This document shows positions 38,701 through 49,550 of a stretch of 64,000 nt of DNA, piece by piece. Below the pieces are notes generated by a model that worked only from the letters and a program-made list of their open reading frames with translations, was not told the origin of the DNA and searched no databases. Position numbers and translations under genes: made by a program. Every line of letters starts with the position of its first letter. Position 1 is the first letter of the stretch. This DNA is from Bryopsis sp. KO-2023 (Eukaryota > Chlorophyta > Ulvophyceae > Bryopsidales > Bryopsidaceae): positions 4,278,001 through 4,342,000 of the forward strand of contig BSYQ01000009.1 in the NCBI GenBank assembly GCA_030272585.1, in the 5' to 3' direction.

Positions 38701-40742
38701 TTTAAATATATTTTTAATTAGTTTATTTTCGTTCCTTGTTTTAGTTTTCTATTTCTTTTTTGCAACCATATCGTATTGCATCGAGGCCTGGTTGATTTTG
38801 GTGCTGATAATCAATAAATTGATTGAAGTAGCATCTTCTGCCCCCAGTTCCCCCCCATAAAAATAGATAAATAGAAAATACCTATGTATATCACTGGAAA
38901 AAAAAAGTATGTACAAATATGATAAGTAGAAGAAATAGAAATAAAAAATTATGGAATTTTGCCGCAAAATTCCGAAAAAAAAAAATATAGGCTTTTGAGA
39001 AAACAAAGAAACAAAATGGGGAAGGGGGAGGAAGGAGGATCAGCCTCGTCTTTTTTTTCAACAAGATCAAATGTCGATTCAATTCAAATTCTTGACGTGG
39101 TTTTGACTCAGGTGGGCCGTTGTGAAAGAATTCAAGGACAAAAGAAACAGTCTGTGGAAAGTTTATGGGAGGTTTGCCAAGGACATGGTGTCGAGAACTC
39201 TGAGGGCGCATGGGCATGGGCTGTGCGGGGCAAATATAGCCATCCACCCCATGCAGGATCGATGCGTCTCCGTGAGAGAATGTGCTAGAATACAGGTGCG
39301 CATCAAAAACGCATGCATGCATGTATGCATATGCTTGTATTCATGCATACAGTTGGTTGATTGATGATTTGAACTGTTTGGTGTGTAGTAACCACTTTTG
39401 TCTTGTCTTGGAGTGATTCTAGTTTTTGTTGCTTTTCACTCATTTTTGTTCGCTCGGCAAATACATTTTTTTATTCAGCATCAAGATTTGAATAAATGAC
39501 TCTGTACCATTTTGATCCAAATTAGGAAATTTTTGCTGCTTTTCTTTTCTTTTTTTTCTTTTTTTGGTCAACACTGCACCCTCTCGGACCTTCTACTGAA
39601 GTGGTGTTCTTTGTTTTTTGTTTTTTTTTGCTAGGGATTCCCTGATTATTATGTCTTCGTTGGAACTGAAGGAAAAATCAGCAAACCCAATTCCTTCCAT
39701 AAACGAGATATCATCAGTCGGCTTTGTCAAATAGGGAACTCTGTTTCTCCTCTGGTGGCATCTTCCCTTGGTATGTTTTTTTTTCCCTTTTTTTAGTTTT
39801 TTTTTGCACAGAGTCATTTCTTCCCCATATGTTCCTTCTCATTTCCTTCTTCCTTCTCAATTTGTATATTTCAATTTCATTTTTTTTGCGTGCTTTTTTT
39901 TCCCGTATGTTCCAAGCTATGGAAGGAAAAAAAAAGTAGAGAAATAAACAGGTAATCAATTCAAAAAAAATAAAGAAAAAATATGCTGTGCAGTTTTCCT
40001 AGTTTACAGGAAAAAAAATGAAATACATTGAAGTCGATTATGGGTCGGCAAGAAAAAAAACGACAACAACGACTACAATTGCCACTGTGATTGGATAGTT
40101 CCAGGTTTTTGCATTCAGGATTTTTTCTTTTGCGTTTCTCATCTTGACATTCTTTTCGTCTTACCTCATTTTTTTTTTTTTGATTCTCAAACATGTAGGC
40201 ATCTGCTTGGCACTGGCAGCCAGCGGCAAAAGCGATCCCTCCAAAAACACCATTTTGGTGGTGGACCCTGTAATCAAAGAAGTGGGTGGAAGAAAAATGA
40301 ATTCCTTAATAATGACCATAGATTGAACAAACATGAAAAAAAAAATGGATCAAAAAAATCTGACAGAAGGAAATGGTTTAAGAGTATGCGTTCGTGTGCA
40401 GTTCAGCATTCCACACTTCCCCCTTTTTCTCGTCTCATGATTTTCAACCAAAACAACATAGCTGAAAAACATGTTTTCTTGTTGAACTCGGATTCGAAAT
40501 TCGAGTGCAAAAGTACAAAGTTTTTTTATTTGCTGTTAAAGGTCATGGAATTGATCAAACGATTTGGGTTTGAAAACTTTTAATAAAAAATTGTATCCAT
40601 ATTTTCCTGTTATTGTGGGCAGGCGATGGATGGACGTGTGGATCGATGCTACATCAACGAAATACAGAATTCGCCAGAAGAAGTCATTGTGGTGGAAGAG
40701 ACGGAGGACGAATGTACGGCTTTCTATATAAACAGAGTTTGA
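29761..40742 (+). CDS. BAH-domain cytosine-5 DNA methyltransferase, chromomethylase-like
   Basis: Exons (start-end): 29761-29874, 30149-30226, 31332-31460, 31808-31998, 32296-32452, 32734-32883, 33097-33219, 34317-34446, 34693-34833, 35316-35432, 35843-35956, 36362-36486, 36773-36938, 37214-37264, 37502-37606, 38008-38182, 38493-38679, 39112-39295, 39635-39770, 40199-40281, 40623-40742. All joins keep phase except 33219/34317, where a small exon is probably missing. About 925 residues. A BAH domain occupies exons 2-5. Methylase motifs: I (VFCGCGGLSF), IV (GGPPCQD, nucleophile Cys), VI (MENV), VIII (APQNRWRCFLWG), IX/X (CVSVRECARIQGFPDYY and QIGNSVSPLVASSLG). LSDHRPD and LKDLPGIV match plant CMT/MET1 target-recognition regions. 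CMT enzymes put 5-methylcytosine on CHG sites of silenced chromatin. No chromodomain was found between motifs I and IV. It could instead be a divergent MET1/DNMT1 relative. Confidence 0.85.
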
Positions 40743-40893
40743 CTTTTTTTTTTTAAATTATTATTCTTATCTTTTCCCTCCAGCAACGGTGTTTCGTTTC
40801 GTTTTTTTTGTCCTTCTTTTTGTTGGTTTCCAATGTGCATTTGTGCAAAAACGCCCCGCTGACTGATTCGATTTAATTTTTGACACTGACAGC

Positions 40894-41387
40894 CGTTGTT
40901 TTGCTGTGATGAAAAAGTGTTCGGCTTATCGGAGGAGGAGGAGGAAACTCTGCAAGGAAAAGAAAGTTACCAACCCAAACCTGGTCAATCGAGCAACCCC
41001 CCCCCTTCGTCGAATCAAAACAAACCTCCCCAGGATCCAGGTCCATCGACTCCACCCACCCTCAAAGAGGAGCCGATGGATTGCGATTTGGGGCCTGCTG
41101 TGGAGCACACCCTGAGAGTGTCTGACATAAAGGTCGAGGTGGATGGGGGTGTCGAAAGGATTTTGGTCGACGACTCTGTGGAAGATACTTTGGGGACGGT
41201 GATTTCCATCGATTGCTCGGATTTGAAGGATGATGCTGAGTCGGAGGAAGCGGGGACTTCGGTGGGGACGATTACACTCACAGACAGCGTGAATTTGGTG
41301 GATCTGGAGGAGGGGCCTTCTCAGAAATTCACCCATGATGGGAAAGATGCAAGGGGTGTGGATAAGATGGAAACCGAAGAGGGGTAG
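40894..41387 (+). CDS. Acidic C-terminal exon, probably of the DNA methyltransferase
   Basis: An open frame of about 164 codons after a good acceptor (ACACTGACAG) at 40893, ending TAG at 41387. It is Glu/Asp/Pro-rich and has two SUMO-attachment-like sites (LKEEPMD and IKVEVD). It could be spliced in phase 0 from a weak GTTTGA donor at 40737, which would replace the TGA that ends the upstream exon, so it may be an alternative C-terminal tail of the methyltransferase. As a separate gene it would have no good start of its own. No globular domain is visible. Confidence 0.45.
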
Positions 41388-42722
41388 AGTTGATGGAGGC
41401 AGGTGAGGGTGTTTTTTACTGCAATCGACTGACATACATACATGTATATCTATATATATATATGAATGAATGAACGAATGTTCAATTTATATTAGGGAAC
41501 CTTGCCCAACGAAGGTGATTTAGCCCAAGTCGTTGAGGAAACAATCCAGCTCAATAGAGTCAGTCCTAGAAAACCCTCTATATCTGTGTGTGTGATATAT
41601 AGGGAAAAGTCTTTCGAGGGGAAATAATCAGTAATTTTTTCCAGTGTCGATGTTTGCTTCTAACCGTCATTTGATAAGTAGTTTTTCTTTAAGGTCAGAT
41701 GTGTGTTTTTGCTCCAGGTATGACTTGCTTGGCAAAACACAGCAGAAAAGAAAGAGAAAAATACAATCTGGGGTGATGTCTGTGTGTGTGGATAGAAAAA
41801 TCTTTGCATGGGGAAAATAACAGGAAAAAACACATGCAAGTATATAGTAAAAATCTGAAGATATGTCCATGAGTTGATGTTGAGAGGAATTTGTTGCAGT
41901 TATGTCCAAGAAAAGCGTTCGCAGTTTATTGCAGCCTCCTTTTCTTTTTTAAGCCCCGGTTGCAGAAATTGTAAGGAAAGAATTTTCAACTTTTTTCAGA
42001 AACCATGTTCTAAGGAAAATATGTTTTTGATCGTTTCTTTTTTTTTTCTTTTAAAGGGAGGGGACATAGAGGAATTCGACTTAGATAATCAAATGTGTTG
42101 TGGTGTTGAATCAATTCTTTGTAACTTTTTTTTTTTTTAACTGTATTTGGCGGTGAAACGTAGACCACCTAAGAAAAGGACCGATGCACAAAGTTTAGGT
42201 GTTATCAAATTCGATTTTTTGTTGAGAAAAACAGTGACCCTGAATTCAATTTGGATCTTTTTATCCTTTTGTACGAAAAAATGAAAATGTGGCCCCAAAT
42301 TCAACACTTCTGAAGGAGAAAATGCAATCTGGAAATCCAGTTGCTTGAAACGATTCATGGAACGGTGAAAAAAAACACAAACCAGTCATGAAATTTGTTA
42401 AAAAGTCCTGACCCTGAATCAGGCATATCCAAGCATGCCAACAGCTGGAAATGTATGTGTATGTACAAAATCGCTCATTTCAGATCTTGCCTAGACACAT
42501 CCAGAAATTGCCGGTGGGGCAAATAAAAATTCGATCTCAAAATGCCTCCTGAAATACATCCAGAAAAAGTCCTGGATAAAATCAAATCGATAAGAAAAGT
42601 CCCCCCCCCCACCTCAACCTCCCAAGCCATACGTTGCTTGGTCATCCACCAAACTACCCCTCCCCAGCAAAACAGAAAATAAGGGAAGTTTTTCCTCCCT
42701 TCGTAAAAACAGAGCCACACCA
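41388..42722. other. Intergenic, no gene seen
   Basis: AT-rich spacer with short TA and GT microsatellites near 41440-41600. No open frame shows protein-like composition. It ends at the plastid-type tRNA relic. Confidence 0.5.
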
Positions 42723-42793
42723 AACAATTCTGGGACTCGAACCCAGAGCTTATCGGTTAAAAGCCGAGTACTCTACCATTGAGTTAGTAACCC
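42723..42793 (-). pseudogene. Plastid-type trnK(UUU) copy in nuclear DNA
   Basis: The minus strand reads GGGTTACTAACTCAATGG, then TAGAGTACTCGGC, the loop with TTTT, AACCGA and a T arm CTGGG-TTCGAGT-CCCAG. From memory this is close to plastid trnK-UUU (GGGTTGCTAACTCAATGG start) and unlike the nuclear tRNA-Lys at 23257. The 3' acceptor strand (AATTGTT on the minus strand) does not pair with the 5' GGGTTAC, so it is unlikely to be a working tRNA. It runs straight through the anticodon-loop site where land plants carry the matK intron. No other plastid sequence was recognised on either side. Confidence 0.75.
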
Positions 42794-42857
42794 AAGGTCG
42801 CTAAAAGTATAAAAGTATAAAAGTTCCTCCCGCCCCACCCCCTTCTTTTTCGAAATT

Positions 42858-44243
42858 TCACAATACATTTGCAGCGGCGTAAAGAAACTGATTGCAGCTG
42901 AGGGTCACTTTTCCAGTGTTGTCGGAATTGAAAGCATGGAATGTTGATATGGCACATTGGATGTAGAGTTTCAATCGAATGAACTCGGCCAAATCCAAAC
43001 TACGCTTTCTTTGCGGATCAAAGGAAATCACCATTCGCTGAAATGCCCTGTTTCTGTCCATGCTGATACCTGCACATTCAACCCATGGAATCTTCCACTC
43101 AGTTGGTCACTGTACCAATCACCCCTTTCTTGATTTTCCAACATCCAAGCCACAACCTAGGATGTGGAATGCAAATGGTCTGCTTTGGTTGTCTTTCACC
43201 CCTCTTTTGCCAGTCGAAAGAGTTCTTGTGGCTAGTTCCTGGAATCCTGGTTTTCTTGTAGAAAAAAAAATCCATCGAATCGTACGTGCTGGAACGCCGA
43301 CCATTGAAATCGATGCAAACATTTTAGCTCGAAGGAAGGTTTTCCGAAGATAACGGTGACCTACCGGCAATTTGTATGGCAGTCCAAACCTCGTCGTAAG
43401 TGAGGGAGCCCTTCTTGTCGACATCCAGTTGCCTGAAGGTTTTCGTGGCTGCTCTCAGGAAACGATGCAAATCCTTGAACTCCTCCAGAGTTATGGTTCC
43501 AGTGTTCGTTCTGTCATGAACTCTGATCAACACATGCAGTCAGAAAAAAACCCATCAAATATCTGATACTTTCCTGGATTTTTTTTTTTATTATTTATTT
43601 TGGGGGGGGTCTCCATGGTAGTCAAACTCCATCATCGGCGTCCAACGTTCGTTCGCTGTTGTTTTCGTTTTCTGGGAAAAAATTATGGTAGAAAGCAGTA
43701 CGCGCGCGTTTCGGTTCGTCACGGTCATCAAGTCGCATCATGTATGACTGTAATGCATACGCATCGTCACGATCGCAGCGAGCAAGAAGCGGGCAGCCGT
43801 CGGGCAGTTCCCCTCCAGCTCCACCGAAGCCAAAATCGGTGAACTGTGGCCCGAGAAAGCAAAAACAACAGTGACGTTTGTTTATCGACCTCCCGCCTCA
43901 CCTGATCAGTTGGCCAATAGTGACAAGGCTAAACTTCAGGTTGGAGAGGGCCAAGCTCTTTTGGAGTTCGCTGCAATCCAGCTGCCCGTTCTTGTCGGCG
44001 TCGACGCGATCAAACCACTGGTAAGATACAACACACATGTCTCGAACGAACAAGAAAACACAGCGGAACGAAAACGATTTTCGTTCCGCTGAGCCGAAAC
44101 CCCGAGACAGGACACGCCAGATCCCACCAGATCTACGCCAACAAAACCAACCAGCCAAGCACAACGAGGGGTAACCGAAAGAGAGGGGTATGGCACCCGC
44201 TGGTTACCTCCTTGTATCGGGCATCCCTGTATGAGGAATCCAT
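42858..44243 (-). CDS. Penta-EF-hand calcium-binding protein (ALG-2/PDCD6-like)
   Basis: Exons 44243-44208, 44017-43902, 43522-43365 and 43069-42858 (stop TGA) join in phase to 173 residues, typical of a PEF core. The start (MDSSYRDARYKE) was chosen because it is the only ATG that splices in frame to the first loop. EF-hand loops in order: DADKNGQLDCSE, HDRTNTGTITLEEF, DVDKKGSLTYDEV, a degenerate fourth (FDPQRKRSLDLAEF) and a fifth (FNSDNTGKVTLSCNQF) near the C-terminus, which in this family mediates dimerisation. Loops 1-3 keep the acidic and Gly positions. The usual Gly/Pro/Tyr-rich N-terminal tail is missing. ALG-2-type proteins link calcium to ESCRT and membrane repair; an ESCRT-III gene lies 17 kb away, probably by chance. 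Confidence 0.85.
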
Positions 44244-45497
44244 TGGAAAGTTTCGACTGTCTCAAAGCAGGTCGGAATAGGCGTCAGCTCAAGGGCGGTC
44301 GTCATGCCACACCGTTGATAAACGGAAGCTCCACTTGTGGAAGAACCGCTTGAGGAGCGCACCCAGAGTAGGGCTACTGTGCAACTACTGCGCACCCAGA
44401 ATACCCTCCCCCAAGGTCCGGAGTGGAAGCTTCGTAATCTTGAGATGAAAATGCATTTTGGGGGTGGGTGCGCACAGGTTGGATTACACCTCTGTTTACG
44501 AACGCAAAAACCTGTCGGGGGCGACCCTGTGGGCTGCTCTGCTCATCCACCCTGGCCACCAGCTGCGGTGCAACGCAGCCCAAATGACCGTCGACTTTGT
44601 TCTGTCAGACATCAAAATTTAGCCACAATCCACACACGATGGTGGTGGTGCGTAAACCTTTCAAAACATGTCTTGTTTTTAAGAGGTGTTTGTTATCCTC
44701 GCAACGAAAGGCCAAATCGGTACGTAAGTAATGGAAATTGTCAGAAACCATACTGAGAAGCGAGGTGGGTGGTGCATCGACGCGCGCTGGGCGTGGAAAG
44801 GAAAGGAGAGGGGGAGGGGGCTCTCTTTCGATGTGGGTTGTTATTGTTTATTGATTGATTGAAAGGAAAGAGTGTCAATTGATCAGCAACGGATGGGAAT
44901 CAGGACGGAAACTGGAGCTTTTGTACGGCGTTAAGCAAATCGATTAGACTTGTCTCGGATGGGGGATTTGCCATTCTGATTTTTGGGGGGGCCAAAATGG
45001 GCCAGAAGGGCCCCAATGGGCCACAAAAAAATACACTGATGGGGGGAGTGATTAATTGATTGATCATATCAGAGTGGGGAGGCTGATTGCATTGTGAACA
45101 GACAAAAAGACATTATTTGGAACAAAAAGCACCCACGTCCCATTAGCATTCCTTTCATTTCCCTATCGTACACAAATCCTGCCATCCCCCATCTCAAAAA
45201 AGGAGAAAATCTTCTGCAAACTAAAATTCCATTGTGCTTTTATTTTCATATGTCCTGCATTGAGCTGGATCAGTTAAAACGAAGTTCCAAAAAATGAACG
45301 CACCCTAATCGATCGACTAACCTTTGCTTCTACAAACATTGATGCTTACCATTCCATCGCAAAACTAAGCCCCCCCCCCCCGAAACAAAAAAAAAAGATT
45401 GCAATACAGCTTTCATCTTGAACATGGTGAAAATTGCTTCAAAATGATCGTCCACAGCCTGAAAAAAGAAAAACACAAAACCCCGACCGAGTGTGGG
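44244..45497. other. Intergenic, with a GGGCCA-rich repeat near 44988-45030
   Basis: Contains the promoter side of the PEF gene and the 3' flank of the UBP26-like gene. The only structured feature is a cluster of GGGCCA/TGGGCC words at about 44988-45030, resembling the DNA around retrotransposon 2. A plus-strand open frame at 44337-44756 has no protein-like features. Confidence 0.5.
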
Positions 45498-48400
45498 TCA
45501 AAATCCACCGAGAAGAACAGTGTTTGCAAACCCGGTTTCTTTGTCCGTGCATTGCCTGCTGCTCACTGCCCTCAATGCCACCTCTTCGTCCAACCAGCCC
45601 ACGTCATTATCATCTATAATCCTGGCATTCAAAACATTGATCGGCATCCCCACCTTCAACCCTGATTCTCCCACTGTCCTAGCATCGTCCACCATTTCCT
45701 CCGAACCCCAAAATACCCGCTGATTGGGCAGGGCTACCATCAATTCCTTGTATATTTTCATTTTCAGCAAATGCACGGTGTCGGTGGAGTTCAACTCAAC
45801 CTTCCGTCGACCCAATCGTCGGCGAGCGGACCGATCCGATGCACTCGCCCTGGCAGCCGTTTCCCCCGTCACCAGCACCACATCGAATTTCACCTCAGAG
45901 AATGGGGTGGCCGGTCTGACTGCCAGCTCAGCAAAATGCTGATCGCAGGGGGGTGGGTCGGTTTCCAGCTCGATGGTTGATGCATCCATCGCTCGGCAAT
46001 CCCCTCGTAGCTTCTTGGTCGCGTGTTCGCAAATTCGCAACGAACATGAGGTTTGCGGAACCAGATTCGCATCCTTCCCTCCATGAAACCCTCGTAGATA
46101 ATCCCATTCCGGTTCAGTCAGCAACTCCAGCCCATCAGCATTGTCACAATCCACCACGATTTTCCCTCGATCGCGCCTCACTTTCGGGGGTAGCACCGAA
46201 CTCCCTGGTTGACCGGAATGACATGCACAGAGCATCCCCCGGCCAATTTCCATCATGCAAGGGGGCTTCTCCGTTTCGTTTCGACCCTTGTCGTTGATCC
46301 ATTTCCTCCACTGCACAAACCATGATTTCGGCCAGAGAAAGTACTTTGTTTCGGGTTCGATGTCCAAACCGTAGCCTTGAGCCAACCTAGGTAGGGCACT
46401 CCTCACGTTTCGAATCATATCTTTGACCATTTGTTGTCGATCCTCTTCTTGGGACACCTCCACCGAACATCTAGCACACGTCTCGCTTCCGCTTGTGGAA
46501 AATTCAACCAACTTATCGCTTGCTCTACCCTGAACCTCCCCACTAACCGCTTCCTGCTGTGCCCCTCCCTCTCCAACGCTCCTGTCCACAGATCCCGGCC
46601 CTTCTTCCCCATCGATCTCCATCGATTCGGCCTGTTGCTGCTTGCCATACATCATTTTGAAATAGCTCCAGGCATGACTGGGGACGCACACCCTCGGTGC
46701 TGCTCGCTCCGGCTCCAGCCCCCCATGCTTGCAACTGATCGGCTCTGTAGGACTGCACGAAAAAGCTCCGGGCCCAGTCCGCTTTTTCCACGACTGCAAC
46801 CACGTTTTGGAAACCCAGAATGCCTCCTCGCCCCCATTCCTAACACCACTATCTTCTTGAAACTCCCTCAGCAACTCCAGGATCGACGATCGGGTGTCCG
46901 CCTCATGATTGGCTGACAGGTAGTCCTCGCACATGCCCAGCAGACACTCCTTGCACACGTCTTTCGAGCTGAGCTTTTGGGCCCCATCATACCTAGCTCT
47001 CAGCATTTCGAACGCTTCCGCCGATATTCTCTTAGCAGCACTCTGTATTTTTTTCGGGTCCAGGCAGACATGGGAGCATAGAATTCCGGTGTTGTCGATG
47101 GTGGTGGGCTCGATTTCATCGTCCATGCACGAAACCAGCCAATCGGACGCCATCCACTGGTCTGGATCGCGAATTCCCTTAACTCCAGCGCACCCGAGAA
47201 CCCCCCGGACGAAGCTTTGCCGATCGTTGATCTTGTCTGACACCACAGCCAAGGCGTTTTCGCTCTCGTTGATCCTTTTTCGAATCTTTTCCTCCACTCG
47301 CCCCCTCAATTCGGAGAACAATGCACCCCGTTCCTGCGATTTCGACCGCGAGTATTTTTGCCACTCGTCCTCGCTGCTGTAGATGCAAATGTATGCGGAG
47401 TTGCTGGTGAACAGCCCGTTTTTGGCCTCCTCTTTTTCTTTCAAGGTTTTTTTCCGGGTTTGGTTGGGATTGCCATCCGGGGAGGGCCCGATCAAGGTGG
47501 CTAGCTCATCGTCCATCAACCACCACTCCCCATTCGGCTGCCGAATCTGAGCTACGTAATGGCCGCAATCCGCACTCGTCCCCAGATGATGCAAAATGCA
47601 AGTCAGAGTATATTTCGACGATTTGTTTTTGCTCTCCTCCAGGTTTCCAGTTTTGGTGGAGTGCGACGACAGCACCTCCGCCGTTTTTTCCAAGCAGCTG
47701 GACAGGTCCAAATCGATGGGAATTTTCACGGGGGAGCGAATTTTCTTCTTCCTGCCACTCTCGAAATCGTAGTCAAATCGGGACAGCGTGATTTGCAGCC
47801 GAGGGGGGAGCCTCCGGAGGAGGACCCTCCTCTCGGCCTCGGTGGGCCGATCGCATGTCGCACAATTGTATTTGTTGCTGCCCGTCAGCCAGCATGGGGC
47901 CATGTACGCATCCAAGCTCTCCTGCAATGTCTGACACTGATCCACCTGCAGTTGGAGGTCCAGGAAATTGTGGACCTCGAAGGAACTGCTGGGGATGCCC
48001 TTGCACTCCTTGCAAATCGTTACGTAGCTAGTCCCCCCTCCGAATTGGTTTTGGATCACCTCTCCATCCCTTGGCCACTCCTCCTTCAATTCCAAGTTGC
48101 CCATCTTACAGTCCACCCCACCACCCATCCCTCCGTTCAACTGTTGGCATCCCACCCGCTCCAGAGCTGATTCCAATAGACTCTGGAACAGCTTCAAGAA
48201 CTCCTGCGGGTCCTGTTGCATCTCCGTTTTCAATCGGAGCGCCTCCGCGAGGGACCCCGGGTCCATGCACGCCAAAGGCGAGAACTCCAGCTCGGCAAAC
48301 ACTTCGTGAGTGGCGTGCGCTACCTTCGCGTCATCCTCCCCCTCCCCCTCGGTCTTTTCCACTCCCAAACTCGCCAAGATCGCATCCCGCACCTGAGGCA

Positions 48401-48788
48401 CGCTGAACAACAACTGCAGCGCGCTGCTCATGTAGCACGTGTTCCCCAGGTTGAAAATTCCGACGGGTTGCCCCGGATTCCTCTTCTTGTCGTGGGGGCG
48501 CTCGGAGGGCTCCGATTTCTCCCCCGACTTAGCCCACAGCCCTTTTTTTCGACACTGGTTTTTGGATGGAATCAAACCACACAGGCACGTGGGGTTTCCC
48601 CTGAGCAAATCTTTGCGTCCCTCCTCCGCGCACGTGGGTCCCGCCGCTGAAAAAAGGTCGAGAACGGTTTCCTGCGATATTCCAGCATCGCTGTTCAAGG
48701 CGTCGCGCACTCGACACGCCTCGTCGACGCTTTTGAACACCTGACGTCGACGTCCCCCCGCTCCTCCGTTTCCCTTTTTGACTTTCAT
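45498..48788 (-). CDS. Ubiquitin-specific protease, UBP26/USP48 type
   Basis: A single 1096-codon open frame without introns. The start at 48788 (MKVKKGNGG) fits the family's short N-terminus followed by NPTCLCGLIP. The catalytic domain has the Cys box (GIFNLGNTCYMSS, Cys118), the QDPQEFLKLF motif, paired zinc-binding CxxC sites (CKEC, CATCD) and the His box (TSADCGHYVAQI, with WWLMDDE carrying the Asp). Three DUSP-like modules follow (around DWLVSCMDD, KTWLQSWKKR and KSWFVQWRKW), and a ubiquitin-like fold lies at the C-terminus (VHLLKMKIYKEL to GMPINVLN). In plants UBP26 removes ubiquitin from histone H2B and is needed for heterochromatic silencing; human USP48 is its counterpart. Length matches the family (about 1035-1067). 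Lack of introns is unusual next to its intron-rich neighbours. Confidence 0.93.
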   Translation of the reverse strand: MKVKKGNGGAGGRRRQVFKSVDEACRVRDALNSDAGISQETVLDLFSAAGPTCAEEGRKDLLRGNPTCLCGLIPSKNQCRKKGLWAKSGEKSEPSERPHDKKRNPGQPVGIFNLGNTCYMSSALQLLFSVPQVRDAILASLGVEKTEGEGEDDAKVAHATHEVFAELEFSPLACMDPGSLAEALRLKTEMQQDPQEFLKLFQSLLESALERVGCQQLNGGMGGGVDCKMGNLELKEEWPRDGEVIQNQFGGGTSYVTICKECKGIPSSSFEVHNFLDLQLQVDQCQTLQESLDAYMAPCWLTGSNKYNCATCDRPTEAERRVLLRRLPPRLQITLSRFDYDFESGRKKKIRSPVKIPIDLDLSSCLEKTAEVLSSHSTKTGNLEESKNKSSKYTLTCILHHLGTSADCGHYVAQIRQPNGEWWLMDDELATLIGPSPDGNPNQTRKKTLKEKEEAKNGLFTSNSAYICIYSSEDEWQKYSRSKSQERGALFSELRGRVEEKIRKRINESENALAVVSDKINDRQSFVRGVLGCAGVKGIRDPDQWMASDWLVSCMDDEIEPTTIDNTGILCSHVCLDPKKIQSAAKRISAEAFEMLRARYDGAQKLSSKDVCKECLLGMCEDYLSANHEADTRSSILELLREFQEDSGVRNGGEEAFWVSKTWLQSWKKRTGPGAFSCSPTEPISCKHGGLEPERAAPRVCVPSHAWSYFKMMYGKQQQAESMEIDGEEGPGSVDRSVGEGGAQQEAVSGEVQGRASDKLVEFSTSGSETCARCSVEVSQEEDRQQMVKDMIRNVRSALPRLAQGYGLDIEPETKYFLWPKSWFVQWRKWINDKGRNETEKPPCMMEIGRGMLCACHSGQPGSSVLPPKVRRDRGKIVVDCDNADGLELLTEPEWDYLRGFHGGKDANLVPQTSCSLRICEHATKKLRGDCRAMDASTIELETDPPPCDQHFAELAVRPATPFSEVKFDVVLVTGETAARASASDRSARRRLGRRKVELNSTDTVHLLKMKIYKELMVALPNQRVFWGSEEMVDDARTVGESGLKVGMPINVLNARIIDDNDVGWLDEEVALRAVSSRQCTDKETGFANTVLLGGF

Positions 48789-49224
48789 AATGCGTCAATC
48801 GATAGAAAAGGAGCGTCCCGACGAGCTTCCGTTTTTTGCGTTTGTTAGTGGGGGCAGCGATGTCCGTTTTCGCCTCGCGCACCTTTTTTTTTCGTTATTC
48901 GTGTGTGCTTTTTTGACGTCCTCGTTCAAACCCATCAACCGCATAATGGCGAGCCATCAAAAGCAGTGCCACACTTCTTTTCGTTTTCGATCAATCAAAA
49001 ATTACACCCCACATGTTGACCCGGGTGTGTAGTGGGAGTGAGATTATTCGAAGCCCCTTTCAGACGAGAACTGGGATGGATTACAATGACAGTCGTTCCA
49101 ACTTATAGTCCACGAGAATGTATGAGTCATGCCCTAAGAGAGGGTGCCGAGTCGGCAGGGAATTTTTTTGTGGCCCATTTGGCCCATTGTGGCCCATTGA
49201 GGCCCGCCAAAAAAATTCTTGAGT
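48789..49224. other. UBP26-like promoter region and GGCCCA-rich repeat
   Basis: The first part is the likely promoter of the minus-strand protease. From about 49165 to 49210 a cluster of TGGCCCA words occurs directly at the edge of retrotransposon 2; its continuation is seen on the other side of that element at 56146. Confidence 0.6.
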
Positions 49225-49550
49225 GTTGTTACTGGAAGAACGAGCCTTCCGCAAAAAAAGTCTTACAACAAAAAGACAACCCCGAACTCCCGTTCACAGA
49301 CTTTCCTTCCCGACTCACTCAACTCTCACACTTCCTCCACTGACTCATACCTCGTACTTCTAACGTAAATCCCCTACTGCCATGGGCCTCTCACCCGCAC
49401 TGACCAGTCGATTCAACAGATTTGACATCGCTCTCAGAGTCAAATCGTGTGGTAGTACTTTCATTAGAAATGAGTGTCCGTTGTGTGAATTTGTTGATGT
49501 GACGCTCTTATGTCTGTCTTTCAGTACTTGTGTTCTACCCGGTCCAACAC
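49225..49550 (-). repeat. 3' LTR of retrotransposon 2
   Basis: Direct repeat of 55817-56142; coordinates may be off by one base. About 200 non-coding bases separate it from the end of the gag-pol frame. Confidence 0.9.

Noticed and set aside
42723-42793. A functional nuclear tRNA-Lys
   Set aside because: The 3' acceptor strand does not pair with the 5' strand and the sequence is plastid-type; a normal nuclear tRNA-Lys(UUU) is at 23257.
44337-44756. Plus-strand open frame opposite the PEF gene's 5' end
   Set aside because: No protein-like features; it overlaps the minus-strand start region.
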